Source: an uncultured Pseudomonadales bacterium (lineage in GTDB: Bacteria; Pseudomonadota; Gammaproteobacteria; Pseudomonadales; Azotimanducaceae). From it: a stretch of 64,000 nt of DNA. This document shows, in pieces, positions 1-9,493 of this stretch (positions are counted from its first letter, which is position 1; each line of letters starts with the position of its first letter). Made by a program: the position numbers and the translations under genes. A model generated the notes under the pieces. The model searched no databases. It had not been told where the DNA came from and saw nothing but the letters and a program-made list of their open reading frames with translations. Location: positions 2,976,001-3,040,000 of the forward strand of contig OY282430.1 of the NCBI GenBank assembly GCA_958296025.1, in the 5' to 3' direction.

Positions 1-2
1 GG

Positions 3-1301
3 TGGCTAGACGCCTGGGGGCGCGGGCGGCGCTTCTCTGGGCGGCCTTGGCGGCTTTGCTCGCGCCTTGCCATCATCCTGACGCCAATGCTGGGTGGCTG
101 CGGCGGGAATGGCGAGGTGCCGGCCTCTTCCCCCATGCGGGGGCAGGGGGCGCTGGATGCGGTGTTGACGGCACCGGTGCAGGTGCGGGTGGCGGCGGCG
201 CGGCGCGAGGACTTGCAGCAGAAGGCCAGGGTGTCGGGGGTGGTTTCCGCCTTCCGCAAGGCCACCGTGGCGGCGGAAGTGGCCGGGCGGGTGGTGCGGC
301 GGACGGTGGAGCCGGGCAGCAAGGTCAGCGCGGGGCAGGTGCTGGTGGCGTTGGATGCACAGCGCACCCGCTTGGCCAGGGATCGGGCCGCGGCCAATTT
401 GAACACCCGACAGATCAACGCCAAGGAAGCGGAGAGTGAGCTGGTCCGAGGCCGGAACCTGTTCGCGCGTCAGTTCATCAGCCCTGACCGGTTGGAGGAT
501 CTGAGCTTCGCGGTAGAGCGAGCCCACTCCGAACTAGCTTCCGCCAAGGCGCAACTAGCCACAGCGGAGCGCGCCTTGGCCGACACTCTGGTCAAGGCAC
601 CCTTCGACGGCATCGCCGAAGCCGTGCATGTGCAGGTGGGCGACTACCTCAAGGTCGGCGTCGCAGTGGCCACGGTTGCGGATTTCTCCCGTGTGCGGGT
701 GCGCGCCGGCGTTACCGCTGCGGAGGCGGAGCGGCTGGTCGTGTCCGCCGGCCGCGAGTCGGCCTTGGCCGCCCCGGCCAATGGCCAATCAAGCCAACAG
801 GGCGCATCACTTGGGGCCGCCGATGCCGAACTGGCCTTGGATGTTCTGGTGGATGGCGAAGCGCGGCGAGCGGATTCCGCGCCCGGCAAGACCAGCGCCG
901 AACTGGGCCTAGACGTCTTAGGCGGGCGACGGTTGATCGGAACGGTCAACAGCGTGGCCCGCATCAGCGACCCCGCCACCGGCACCTACGCCGTGGAAAT
1001 CTGGGTGGATGGCAGCCAAGCCATCTTGCGCGAGGGCATGTTGGCGACCGTGCATTTGCCCTACCCCGCCGGTCCCAGCCGTCCGACGGTGCCCAATTCC
1101 GCAGTGTTTCGGCGCGACGGCACCCTGCATGCGTTCGTGGTGGAGAATGGCAAGGCGTGGCTGCGCCCGGTGCGCACCGGGCGACGCACCGACGCCTCGG
1201 TAGAAGTGCTCGAGGGCCTTGTCGAAGGCGATTGGGTGGTCATCGACGGTCAGTTCGCTCTGCGCGACGGCGCGCCCGTCAACATCACGCAGAGGAGTTG
1301 A
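3..1301 (+). CDS. RND efflux periplasmic adaptor (HlyD/MFP family), lipoprotein, 5' end outside window
   Basis: This is the membrane-fusion adaptor that links an inner-membrane RND pump to an outer-membrane channel. The frame is open from base 3, with an ATG at 87. A hydrophobic stretch followed by LGGC (Cys at about bases 99-101) is a lipobox, so the real start is probably just upstream of the window and the mature protein is lipid-anchored. Next come the first half of a lipoyl-like domain (PGSKVSAGQVLVALD), a long coiled-coil hairpin rich in Ala, Glu and Arg, the second lipoyl half (VKAPFDGIAEAVHVQVGDYL), and a C-terminal beta-barrel and membrane-proximal domain. The stop sits 5 bases before the pump start, so the two genes are co-transcribed. 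Substrate unknown. Confidence 0.9.
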   Translation, partial: WLDAWGRGRRFSGRPWRLCSRLAIILTPMLGGCGGNGEVPASSPMRGQGALDAVLTAPVQVRVAAARREDLQQKARVSGVVSAFRKATVAAEVAGRVVRRTVEPGSKVSAGQVLVALDAQRTRLARDRAAANLNTRQINAKEAESELVRGRNLFARQFISPDRLEDLSFAVERAHSELASAKAQLATAERALADTLVKAPFDGIAEAVHVQVGDYLKVGVAVATVADFSRVRVRAGVTAAEAERLVVSAGRESALAAPANGQSSQQGASLGAADAELALDVLVDGEARRADSAPGKTSAELGLDVLGGRRLIGTVNSVARISDPATGTYAVEIWVDGSQAILREGMLATVHLPYPAGPSRPTVPNSAVFRRDGTLHAFVVENGKAWLRPVRTGRRTDASVEVLEGLVEGDWVVIDGQFALRDGAPVNITQRS

Positions 1302-1306
1302 CCGCC

Positions 1307-4300
1307 TTGGCGCCCGTCCTGCGCTTCTTCATCCAACGCCATCTGCTCGTCAACGTCATCGCCGGCAGCCTAGTGGTGCTCGGCGCACTCTCCGCCATGA
1401 ACGTGTCCAGGGAGTTCATTCCCAACGTGGAGGTGCCGCTGTTCTGGCTGACCGCCATGCTACCCGGCGCCGCCGCTCAAGATGTGGAGGCCAAGGTCAC
1501 CATCCCCATCGAGGAGGCCTTGGAGGAGGTGGAGGGGATCAGGGTATTCACCACCATCATCTCCGACAACACCTCCTTCACCACCATCGAACTGCACGAC
1601 GATTTCGACACCGCGCAGATCGAATCCACGGAACTCGATCTGCGGGCGGCGGTGGACGCCATCACGGACTTCCCGGACGACATGGAGGATGAACCCCTGT
1701 GGCGGCAGCTTGTCCCGGCCCGTTATACGGTTCTGGAGATCGCTCTAGCCGGCCCCCAAGGTCCTCTGATCGAGGCCGCCGAAGCCATTGAGGAGAATCT
1801 GGAGCGCCTGAGCCTGATCTCCAGCGTCCGCCGCGTCGGCCTGTCGGACCCGGAGGTTCGGGTGCTGGTGGACCCGGTTCGCGCCCAGGAGCACGGCGTC
1901 ACGCTGACGGACGTGATCGGCGTGGTGCGCAAACGCAACGTGTCCAGCACCGGCGGCCTGTTGGAAAGCGCCACGGACCGCCGCCAAGTGGTGATGTGGA
2001 GCCGTTTCCACGAACCCACCGAGGTCGGCGACGCCATCGTCCGCTTTGATCCGGACAGCGGCCCCGTGCGCATTCGCGACATCGCCCGTATCGAGCAGGG
2101 CCGGGAGGACACCGGCCTGATCGTACACACCAATGGGCGGCGCGGCGTCATCCTGCTAGTGCAGAAGCGGGAGACCGCCGACATCATCGACGCCGTCAAC
2201 CAAGCCCGGCAAGCCCTCGCCGCCATGCCGCTCCCAGACGAGGTGGAGGTCACCCTGACCAACGACGAATCCACCCTCATCAACAACCGCCTCAGCCTGA
2301 TCCTCACCAACGGCCTCATCGGTCTGGTGCTGGTCACCGGTGTCCTGTTCCTGTTCGTGCGGCCCAAGCCAGCCGTCTGGATACTCGTGGGCATTCCCGT
2401 GGTGTTCGCCGGCGGACTGATGCTGATCGACCCTTTCGGCATGACCCTCAACCTAGTGGCGATGACCGGCTTCATCATCGTGCTGGGCATGGTGGTGGAC
2501 GACGCCGTAGTGGTCTGCGAGCGCATCGTCCACAAGCAGGCCGCCGGGCTGCCCCCAGCGGATGCGGCCTTGGCCGGCGCCTCGGAGATGCTGCCGCCGG
2601 TGACCGCCGCCGCCCTGACCACCATGCTCGCCTTCGCGCCCTTGATCGCCTTGGGCGGCATGCCGGGCAAGATCGTCTGGCAGATTCCCGCCGTGGTGGT
2701 GATCGTGTTGGCGTTCTCGCTGGTGGAGTCCTTCCTGGTGCTGCCGGCGCACATGTCCAGCATCCGCGCCGGCAGCAACTTGGCGCCCCGCGCCTTCATG
2801 CGCGCGTTGGAAGTTCGGTATCGGAGGGCACTGGCCTGGGTGCTGCGCCACCGCCTGCCGACCTTGGCCATCGCCTTAGCCGCATTCGCCATCATCATGG
2901 GCTTCATCCGCCCCTTGGTGCCCTTCGTGCTTTTTCCGCAAGACGATGCCGACCGGCTGTTCATCAAAGTCACCTCGCCTTTGGGCACCGCCTTGGAGCA
3001 GACGGAAGCCATCACCGCGGACATCGAACGGCAGTTGCTGCAGCTGACCGCCAGCGACCTGGAGGCCGTGACGGCCCGCATCGGCCACCAGAACACGAAC
3101 TCCATGGACAAGGAATTCGGCGATGCGGACAACGAGGCCCTCGTCATCATGCAGTTCAAGCGTTTCGGGCGCACCCACACCAACGCCCAATGGATGGAGC
3201 GCCTGCCGATGGAGCTGCGCATCCCCCAAGGGGTGGAGCTGGTTTATCAGTCCGAATACTTCGGGCCGCCCTCAGACCAGCCGGTGACCGTCCATGTGCT
3301 GTCTAACGATGACCTCGTTCGGCGCGGCGTGGCCTTCGAGATCGAAAGCCATCTGCGCAACACGCCGGGCGTGGTCGAAATCGACGTGGACGAACGGCCT
3401 GGCACTCCGCAACTGGAGTTGAACCTGAACTATGAAAACCTCGCCCGCCTGGGCCTGGATGCCCAAACCGTGGGCACCACCTTGGCGGCGGCGTTCTACG
3501 GCGTGGAGGCCAGCGAACACCGTGACCTGGACGACACCACGGAACTGCGGGTGCAGTTCGACCCAGCGGCGCGGCTGAACCTGGACGCCCTGCTGGAGAC
3601 CCCGGTGCGCACCGAGTCCGGCGGCCTTGCCAGGCTGCGCGACGTGGTTGACCCCATCGAGGTGCCAGCCATCACCCGCATCTATCACCGGGACGGCTTC
3701 CGCTCCGCCACCATTCGGGCCAGCTTCACCCAAGGCAGCGGCCTGACGGCGATGAGTTTTGCCGAACGGCTGGAGGAGGAACTCTTTCCCCGCTTCCAGA
3801 ACATCCCCGGCCTGCATGTCTTCAACGGCGGCGAGGCGGAGGACACGGAGGAAGCCACCGGCGGCGTGGCGGTGGCGGCCGTTTTGGCGGTGATCGGCAT
3901 CGGCGTGGTGATCTGGCTGATGCTCGGCTCCTTTCTGGAGGCGTTGTTCGTGCTGCTGGTGATTCCCTTCGCCGTGGCTGGGGTCTTCCTAGTCTTCTTC
4001 CTGCACGGCAAGCCACTGACCCTGTTCGCCATGATGGGTGCGGTGGGCTTGGCCGGGGTGGTGGTCAACGCCTCCATCGTCATGGTCGATGCCATTCACC
4101 GACGCACGGCGCAGCATGGAGGCGCCCACGATCAGGGACAGCTGCAGCAAGACATCATCGACGCGGTGTCGGAGCGGCTGCGGCCCATCCTGGTCACCAC
4201 CCTAACCACCTTGGGCGGGGTGCTGCCCACCGCTTACGGCATCGGCGGCTACGACCCCATCGTCAGCATCATTTCCTTGGCCATCGGCTGGGGCTTGGCG

Positions 4301-4429
4301 TTCTCCACCCTGACCACGTTGTTCGTGGTGCCGGTGCTGTATTCCTTGGCCGGGGATTTGCGGCGAGCTTCATCGCGCCAACTCATAAGGTTTAATAGCC
4401 CAATCACTCTCAGGGAGGAATCAACATGA
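1307..4429 (+). CDS. RND efflux pump, AcrB/HAE1-type inner-membrane transporter
   Basis: Proton-driven inner-membrane exporter of about 1040 residues, the usual length for this family. I place the start at TTG 1307 because AGAGGAG at 1291-1297 lies 9 bases upstream and the protein then begins with the usual short cytoplasmic N-terminus before TM1 (LLVNVIAGSLVVLGAL). TM4 carries the Asp pair of the proton relay (GMVVDDAVVV, near residue 393). Two large periplasmic loops and a second TM block with GAVGLAGVVVNASIVMVD follow. The adaptor gene is directly upstream; the outer-membrane factor is not in the window. The stop overlaps the next ATG by 4 bases (ATGA). Confidence 0.93.
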   Translation: MAPVLRFFIQRHLLVNVIAGSLVVLGALSAMNVSREFIPNVEVPLFWLTAMLPGAAAQDVEAKVTIPIEEALEEVEGIRVFTTIISDNTSFTTIELHDDFDTAQIESTELDLRAAVDAITDFPDDMEDEPLWRQLVPARYTVLEIALAGPQGPLIEAAEAIEENLERLSLISSVRRVGLSDPEVRVLVDPVRAQEHGVTLTDVIGVVRKRNVSSTGGLLESATDRRQVVMWSRFHEPTEVGDAIVRFDPDSGPVRIRDIARIEQGREDTGLIVHTNGRRGVILLVQKRETADIIDAVNQARQALAAMPLPDEVEVTLTNDESTLINNRLSLILTNGLIGLVLVTGVLFLFVRPKPAVWILVGIPVVFAGGLMLIDPFGMTLNLVAMTGFIIVLGMVVDDAVVVCERIVHKQAAGLPPADAALAGASEMLPPVTAAALTTMLAFAPLIALGGMPGKIVWQIPAVVVIVLAFSLVESFLVLPAHMSSIRAGSNLAPRAFMRALEVRYRRALAWVLRHRLPTLAIALAAFAIIMGFIRPLVPFVLFPQDDADRLFIKVTSPLGTALEQTEAITADIERQLLQLTASDLEAVTARIGHQNTNSMDKEFGDADNEALVIMQFKRFGRTHTNAQWMERLPMELRIPQGVELVYQSEYFGPPSDQPVTVHVLSNDDLVRRGVAFEIESHLRNTPGVVEIDVDERPGTPQLELNLNYENLARLGLDAQTVGTTLAAAFYGVEASEHRDLDDTTELRVQFDPAARLNLDALLETPVRTESGGLARLRDVVDPIEVPAITRIYHRDGFRSATIRASFTQGSGLTAMSFAERLEEELFPRFQNIPGLHVFNGGEAEDTEEATGGVAVAAVLAVIGIGVVIWLMLGSFLEALFVLLVIPFAVAGVFLVFFLHGKPLTLFAMMGAVGLAGVVVNASIVMVDAIHRRTAQHGGAHDQGQLQQDIIDAVSERLRPILVTTLTTLGGVLPTAYGIGGYDPIVSIISLAIGWGLAFSTLTTLFVVPVLYSLAGDLRRASSRQLIRFNSPITLREEST

Positions 4430-4848
4430 TCAGCAGCGGACCGCTGGAGGATAGGATCGCCATTCGTGAATTGGTGGAGTCCTACAACGACGCCGTGATG
4501 CGCTTCGACGGCGACGCATGGCAGGCCAACTGGCGCGATGACGCCACCTGGCACCTGCCCGGCGCCGGCGACGTCACCGGCAAGGAGAATTTCTTTCCCA
4601 TCTGGCAGCAGGCCATGGCCGGCTTCTCCTTCGTCGGTTTCTTCGCCTCCGCCGGCCCCATCGTGGTGGATGGGGACAAGGCTCAGGGCACCTGGTATCA
4701 ACAGGAGGAGCTGCACCAAAAGGATGGCGGCAAACGTTTGGTGGTGGGCCGTTACGAGGACGACTATGTCAAGGTGGATGGCCGCTGGTACTTTCAAAGG
4801 CGGGTTTACGACGTGCTGAACTCGCAGGAAACCGCTGCACCTTCCTGA
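4426..4848 (+). CDS. NTF2/SnoaL-like small protein
   Basis: A 140-aa single-domain protein with the SnoaL/NTF2-like pattern: N-terminal helices (IAIRELVESYNDAVMRFD), then WRDDATWHLPGAG and a C-terminal strand set ending in VDGRWYFQRRVYDV. Such folds act as small cyclases, dehydratases or ligand-binding proteins, and the exact reaction cannot be read from sequence. It starts inside the stop of the pump gene with GGGAGG 8 bases upstream, so it is translationally coupled to the efflux operon. Its role with the pump is unknown. Confidence 0.8.
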   Translation: MISSGPLEDRIAIRELVESYNDAVMRFDGDAWQANWRDDATWHLPGAGDVTGKENFFPIWQQAMAGFSFVGFFASAGPIVVDGDKAQGTWYQQEELHQKDGGKRLVVGRYEDDYVKVDGRWYFQRRVYDVLNSQETAAPS

Positions 4849-4948
4849 CCTCCGGCAACCCGTAAGGCGGCGCAGTGCGATGGGGGCAAGGCCCACGCTT
4901 GGTTGCAAGATTCGGCGGGTGTGGCGTGATGATCGCCCTCCGCCCCGT

Positions 4949-5581
4949 CTAGGACCGCGCCCCAATGGCCGCGCCGGGCTTCTTAATCGTTCTGAACGTC
5001 AGGCTGATGCGCGGTCCGGCGCCCGTCGCTGCCGTCTCCTTGGGTATGCAGTGCCGCCAGTGGCGTTGCATGGGACCGGCCATTTCCAAGTAGCTGCCGC
5101 CGGGCAAGTCAATCGTCTTGCGCAGGCCGGCGACGCTTCTGTGCCGCAGCTGAAGCCGGCGGCTGGCGCCGAAGCTGACCGCGCCGATCAAGGGCGCCTC
5201 ACCCAACTCCGGCTCGTCATCGCTATGCCAGCCCATGCTGTCCTGGCCGTGACGGTAATAGTTCATCAGCACGGAGTTGAAGCCCGCCCCGGAAACCGCC
5301 TCCACCCGCCGCTTGATGGCCAGTAGCGCCTCGGTCCAAGGTGCGGGGTCCAAGGTTAAGCCGGAATAGCTGTACTGCGCTCCCGCATCCCCATGCCAAG
5401 CGGTCAGGCGCGGCGACGGCCTTCGTTTCCCGAAGATGCGGATCTCCTCCTGCCGCCAGCTGGTTCCGTCCCGCAACACCGCAAACCAATGCGTGTTTTC
5501 ACTGGGAGAAAAAAGCGCCTCCACGAAACGGATGACGCCATCCCGAAGGGGCACCAGCTGCGCTATGGGGCCTTGCCTCAC
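4949..5581 (-). CDS. AlkB-like 2-oxoglutarate/Fe(II) dioxygenase
   Basis: A 210-aa protein of the AlkB family (DNA/RNA dealkylation repair). Iron ligands are visible as H119 and D121 in MGWHSDD, with a distal His around 174-177 (MQRHWRHC). The 2-oxoglutarate-binding Arg residues lie in RISLTFR (191-197). The NYYRHGQDSMGWHSD segment is typical of the ALKBH2/3-like bacterial branch. It stands alone, convergent with the NTF2-like gene of the efflux operon, with about 100 bases between them. Repair of alkylated bases by direct reversal is the family role; the exact substrate is inferred. Confidence 0.9.
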   Translation of the reverse strand: MRQGPIAQLVPLRDGVIRFVEALFSPSENTHWFAVLRDGTSWRQEEIRIFGKRRPSPRLTAWHGDAGAQYSYSGLTLDPAPWTEALLAIKRRVEAVSGAGFNSVLMNYYRHGQDSMGWHSDDEPELGEAPLIGAVSFGASRRLQLRHRSVAGLRKTIDLPGGSYLEMAGPMQRHWRHCIPKETAATGAGPRISLTFRTIKKPGAAIGARS

Positions 5582-5717
5582 AACCCAGGGCCTTGGCAGG
5601 ACGGCAAACGCCTAGGGAACACCGCCGCCGACGTCACGTCTGGCCAGTCTCCACAACCCCAATCCTTCGTCCGGCATCGAGCCCCAATCGGCCGCTCGGC
5701 TGCCGTTGACCGCCACC

Positions 5718-6494
5718 TCAATAAGGCGCCGTGCCGCCATCCACGCTGAGGGTGGCGCCGGTGATGCCGGCCCCGGCGTCGCTGGCCAGCAAAACAGCCA
5801 TGGCGGCCACTTCCTCCACGGTGTTGGGGCGCTTGACGGCCGTTTCCTGGGCGAACATGTCGATCATCTCATCGAAGGCCATGCCCATGGCCTTGGCGGT
5901 GGCGGGGCCGTTGTCCCGGACGATGTCCGTGATCACCAGGCCTGGGCATATGGCGTTGACGGTGACGCCCGCGGCGCCCACCTCCTGGGCCAAGGACTTG
6001 GTCAGGCCGTTAACCGCGTGCTTGGCGGCGGTGTAGGCGGTGAACACCGGCTTGCCGACCTTGCCCTCGGTGGAGGAGATGTTGATGATGCGCCCGAATT
6101 CCCGCGCCACCATGCCCGGCAAAGCGCGCCGGCAAGCCCAGAATGTGGAATACAGATTCCAGCGAATGGCTAGGTCGAAGGCACCGTCGGAAAGGTCCAT
6201 CAGGGGCTGCAGGTCGCCGGCGCCGCCGGCATTGTTGACCAGGATGTCCAACTGCCCGAAGTGTTCCGCCACGTCGTCGATGAAATCCTCCACGTCCGCC
6301 TGCACGGTGGCGTCCCCCGGCACGAAAACGGCGCGGTCCCCGACAGCGACCTCGGCGAGCATCCGCTCCGCCTTCTCCTGACCGCGGGCCATCAACCCGA
6401 CGCAAGCGCCTTCCGCCAAGAACGCCTCGGCGATGCCTCGACCAATGCCGGCAGTGCCGCCAGTGATGGCCGCCATCCTTCCTTCAAGCCGCAT
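5718..6494 (-). CDS. Short-chain dehydrogenase/reductase
   Basis: A 258-aa classical SDR. The cofactor-binding motif TGGTAGIG is at residues 11-18, NNAG at 87-90, the catalytic Ser at 140/141 (NISST), and YTAAK with Y154 and K158. It ends in the common tail SVDGGTAPY. These enzymes oxidise or reduce alcohols, ketones or hydroxy-acids with NAD(P)(H). The substrate is not apparent. It follows the corrinoid-protein gene on the same strand by about 190 bases, with a hairpin between, so co-transcription is uncertain. Confidence 0.9.
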   Translation of the reverse strand: MRLEGRMAAITGGTAGIGRGIAEAFLAEGACVGLMARGQEKAERMLAEVAVGDRAVFVPGDATVQADVEDFIDDVAEHFGQLDILVNNAGGAGDLQPLMDLSDGAFDLAIRWNLYSTFWACRRALPGMVAREFGRIINISSTEGKVGKPVFTAYTAAKHAVNGLTKSLAQEVGAAGVTVNAICPGLVITDIVRDNGPATAKAMGMAFDEMIDMFAQETAVKRPNTVEEVAAMAVLLASDAGAGITGATLSVDGGTAPY

Positions 6495-6636
6495 GGATCA
6501 ATCTCTCGATGACTTGAGCGCAAGACAACTTAACAAAGGAGCCGAATTCCCCCAACCCGGCGCACCAAGCCATCCGGCCGGCTTGAAGCATCGCCTAACC
6601 GATTGTTCTGGGCGCTCTTCCCGATGCGCGGCACGG

Positions 6637-6658
6637 ACGGGGCCGCTAGGGCCCCCGT
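6637..6658 (-). terminator. Candidate hairpin terminator after corrinoid-protein gene
   Basis: ACGGGGCC / GGCCCCCGT arms with one bulged G and a GCTA-type loop form a strong GC hairpin about 30 bases past the corrinoid-protein stop. There is no clear U tract, so termination is only suggested. Confidence 0.35.
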
Positions 6659-6686
6659 TAATACGCTCCCGGTTTAGCCCTGCCGA

Positions 6687-7409
6687 TCAACCAACGGCAG
6701 CGACTTGGTAGCCGGCGGTCTCCCGCTTGGCGGCCACCAGCCGTTTGGCGGTTTCCACGGCGGTGGCGGCGTCCCGGCAATAGGCGTCGGCGCCGATGGC
6801 CTTGCCGAACTCCTCGTTCAGCGGCGCACCACCCACCAGAATGACGTAGTTGCCGCGGATGCCCTTTTGCTCCAAGGTCTCGATCACCACCTTCATGTAG
6901 GGCATGGTGGTGGTCAGCAGGGCGGACATGCCCAAGATTTCCGGCTTGTGCTCCTCCAAGGCGTCAAGGTAGTTCTGCACCGGGTTGTTGATGCCGATGT
7001 CGATCACCTCAAAGCCGGCGCCCTCCATCATCATCCCCACCAAGTTCTTGCCGATGTCGTGGATGTCCCCCTTGACGGTGCCGATCACCATCTTGCCGAT
7101 GGGCTTGGCCCCGGTCTCCGCCAGCAGGGGGCGCAGAATCGCCATGCCGGCCTTCATGGCATTGGCCGCCATCAGCACTTCGGGAACGAAGAGAATGCCG
7201 TCGCGGAAGTCGATGCCGACGACGGTCATGCCATCCACCAAGGCATTTCCAAGCACCTTTTCCGGCGGCCAACCTCGATCGAGCAGGATGCGCACGCCCT
7301 GGTCGATCTCTTCGGCCAAGCCGTCGTAGAGATCGTCGTGCATTTGCGGCACGAGCTCGTCGTCATCCAGAGTGGTTAGATCAAGATCGTCGCTGTCCGT
7401 ATCCGACAT
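6687..7409 (-). CDS. Corrinoid-binding protein of a methyltransferase system (MtbC/MttC-like)
   Basis: A 240-aa methyl-carrier protein. The N-terminal half is a helical cap domain (DLYDGLAEEIDQGVRILLD); the C-terminal half is a B12-binding Rossmann domain. DIHDIG at residues 115-120 is the D-x-H-x-x-G motif, and H117 is the lower cobalt ligand. The family accepts a methyl group from a substrate-specific methyltransferase onto cob(I)alamin. The MttB-like gene starts divergently 441 bases away, which makes the two a natural pair. Residues 1-22 are acidic and precede the usual family start. Confidence 0.92.
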   Translation of the reverse strand: MSDTDSDDLDLTTLDDDELVPQMHDDLYDGLAEEIDQGVRILLDRGWPPEKVLGNALVDGMTVVGIDFRDGILFVPEVLMAANAMKAGMAILRPLLAETGAKPIGKMVIGTVKGDIHDIGKNLVGMMMEGAGFEVIDIGINNPVQNYLDALEEHKPEILGMSALLTTTMPYMKVVIETLEQKGIRGNYVILVGGAPLNEEFGKAIGADAYCRDAATAVETAKRLVAAKRETAGYQVAAVG

Positions 7410-7850
7410 GCTTCACCTCACGCAGGCTGGCCCACCAAGCGGGCGCAAGCCTATTCCCGGTTGGCGGAACTGGCGCTTACCGAAGCGACATTCTCTTATT
7501 GAAAAACGACCAAACGTCCTCTTCCGCAAGCTGTTTGCGCCTTGCTGGTACAGGAAAGTCCCACGCAACGAAAACTCACGTATTTGCGGGGCGGCACACT
7601 GGGGATCGCCTTGTCTGTGGTTCCCTTGCAAAAGGCCCCTGTTTGGCGGCAAGCACAGGCCCTTCACCGGCGTCATGCCCAGCGCTGCCGGAAGGTGGCG
7701 TAGGCAGGCATCCGCGCGTCGCAAACATGCCCGCACTCCAGGTTCCTCGGGGACATACTTGTTTTGTTAAGGCATCAATGGCGTAGCCGATTCGGTTCGG
7801 CACATCTGTTATGTTGGTCCGGTCCAAACCGGACCAGCGAGGGCGTTGGC
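7410..7850. other. 441-base divergent intergenic region
   Basis: It separates the corrinoid protein (leftward) from the MttB-like methyltransferase (rightward). I see no convincing gene and no cobalamin-riboswitch box. The only distinct element is the inverted repeat at 7815-7836, listed separately. Confidence 0.5.
7815..7836. promoter_or_regulatory. Perfect inverted repeat upstream of the methyltransferase
   Basis: TGGTCCGGT / ACCGGACCA arms (9 bp each) flank CCAA. The element lies 14 bases before the ATG at 7851. Its symmetry suits a dimeric repressor site or a 5'-leader hairpin covering the ribosome-binding region. Function is inferred from position and symmetry only. Confidence 0.5.
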
Positions 7851-9437
7851 ATGAGCGTGGGAAATCAGGGCCGCGCCGCAAGCGGCAGTACAGGGCGCGG
7901 CGCTGTCGGACGCGGCGGTCGGGCGGCGCGGCTGAAAGCCCGCCAACAGGCGAAACTGGACACCCGCAGCGCAGCGCCGCCGTACATCACCCGTCGCATC
8001 AAGCCCCTGGAGGTGCTTGATGAGGAAGGGCTGACGCTGGTCGAGAACAACGCCGATACGCTCCTTGAAGAAATCGGCATCGACTTTCGCGATGATCCAG
8101 AGGCCCTGCAAGTGCTCAAGGCGGCCGGGGCGGAGGTGCGGGACGAGCGGGTGCGCTTCCCCCGGGGCCTGTGCCGCGCCATCATCCAAGCGTCCGCCCC
8201 CAAGGAATTCGTGCAGCACGCCAGAAATCCGGAGCGCGACGTGCGCATCGGCGGCCCGCACACCGTTTTTGCACCGGGCTACGGCACGCCCTTCGTGCAT
8301 GATCTGGAGGCTGGGCGTCGCTACGCCACCTTGGCGGACTTCCACAACTTCGTGAAGCTGTCCTACCTGTCGCCCTACATGCACCATTCCGGCGGCACGG
8401 TTTGCGAGCCGGTGGATGTGCCGGTAAACAAGCGCCACCTCGACATGGTGTACGCGCACATGCGCTACAGCGACAAGGCCTTCATGGGCTCGGTGACCCA
8501 CCCGCAACGCGCCGAGGACACGGTGGCGATGGCGAAGATCCTGTTCGGCGAGGACTTCGTGCGCAGCCACACCGTCATCTCCAGCCTCATCAACGCCAAC
8601 TCCCCCATGACCTTCGACGCCACCATGCTCGGCGCCGCCAAGGTCTATGCCCGCAACAACCAAGCCTGCATCGTCTCCCCCTTCATCCTGTCCGGGGCCA
8701 TGTCGCCAGTGACGGCGGCCGGCACCCTTGCGCAGATTCTCGCCGAAGTGCTGGCCGGGGTGTGCCTCTTGCAGCTCATCGCCCCCGGCGCTCCCTGCGT
8801 GTTCGGCACCTTCTCAAGTTCCGTCTCCATGCAGTCCGGGGCACCCACTTTCGGCTCCCCTGAAGCCGCCCTGGTGCTGTACGGCGCCGGCCAGCTGGCC
8901 CGCCGCTTGGGGTTGCCCTTCCGCAGCGGCGGCACCCTCTCCGCCGCCAAGACCGCCGACGCCCAAGCCGCCTTCGAGAGCGCCAACACCTTACAGCCAA
9001 CCATTCTGGCCGGCGTCAACTTCGTGCTGCACGCCGCCGGCTGGCTGGAGGGGGGGTTGATGATGAGCTACGAAAAGTTCGTCATGGACTTGGACCAACT
9101 GGGCATGATGCAGACCTTCTGCAACGGCATCGACCTGTCCGCCAACGGCCAAGCCTTGGACGCCCTGCGCGAAGTGGGCCCCGGCAGCCACTTCCTCGGC
9201 TGTGCCCACACCCGAGCCAACTTCGCCACCGCCTTCTACTCATCCAGCGTCAGCGACCACAACACCTTCGAGCAATGGCAGGAGGACGGCAGCTTGAGCA
9301 CCAAGGACCGCGCCGCCAAAGTCTGGCGGCGGATGTTGAAGGAATACGAAGCCCCAGCCTTGGACGCAGCGGTGGACGAAGCACTGCGCGATTACATCGC
9401 CCGGCGCAAGGCGGCGCTGCCGGATTCTGACTTTTAG
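7851..9437 (+). CDS. MttB-family methyltransferase (trimethylamine methyltransferase-like, no pyrrolysine)
   Basis: A 528-aa member of the MttB superfamily, with conserved segments such as RIKPLEVLDEEGLTLVENNA, LSYLSPYMHHSGGTVCEP and LTLG-type barrel repeats. Archaeal MttB reads an amber codon as pyrrolysine; this frame has no internal TAG, so it belongs to the non-Pyl branch, whose characterised members demethylate quaternary amines such as glycine betaine, proline betaine or carnitine. It pairs with the divergent corrinoid protein. I start it at ATG 7851 because upstream codons lie in the inverted repeat. The first 45 residues are Gly/Arg-rich and poorly conserved. Exact substrate unknown. 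Confidence 0.9.
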   Translation: MSVGNQGRAASGSTGRGAVGRGGRAARLKARQQAKLDTRSAAPPYITRRIKPLEVLDEEGLTLVENNADTLLEEIGIDFRDDPEALQVLKAAGAEVRDERVRFPRGLCRAIIQASAPKEFVQHARNPERDVRIGGPHTVFAPGYGTPFVHDLEAGRRYATLADFHNFVKLSYLSPYMHHSGGTVCEPVDVPVNKRHLDMVYAHMRYSDKAFMGSVTHPQRAEDTVAMAKILFGEDFVRSHTVISSLINANSPMTFDATMLGAAKVYARNNQACIVSPFILSGAMSPVTAAGTLAQILAEVLAGVCLLQLIAPGAPCVFGTFSSSVSMQSGAPTFGSPEAALVLYGAGQLARRLGLPFRSGGTLSAAKTADAQAAFESANTLQPTILAGVNFVLHAAGWLEGGLMMSYEKFVMDLDQLGMMQTFCNGIDLSANGQALDALREVGPGSHFLGCAHTRANFATAFYSSSVSDHNTFEQWQEDGSLSTKDRAAKVWRRMLKEYEAPALDAAVDEALRDYIARRKAALPDSDF

Positions 9438-9493
9438 CACACCTCAGGGGCCGGTTCGCGCCATAGCCGACATGCGGCGCCGGAGAACCACAG

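Noticed and set aside
1723..3222. Long leftward open frame opposite the RND pump
   Set aside because: It is Met/Ser/Arg-biased antisense sequence of a clear pump gene with no ribosome-binding site; high GC leaves such frames open.
7410..7850. Cobalamin riboswitch before the corrinoid or MttB genes
   Set aside because: I looked for a B12 box and conserved GCCACTG-like elements and found none.
7851..9437. Pyrrolysine-containing MttB
   Set aside because: There is no in-frame TAG in the gene and no pyl genes in the window.
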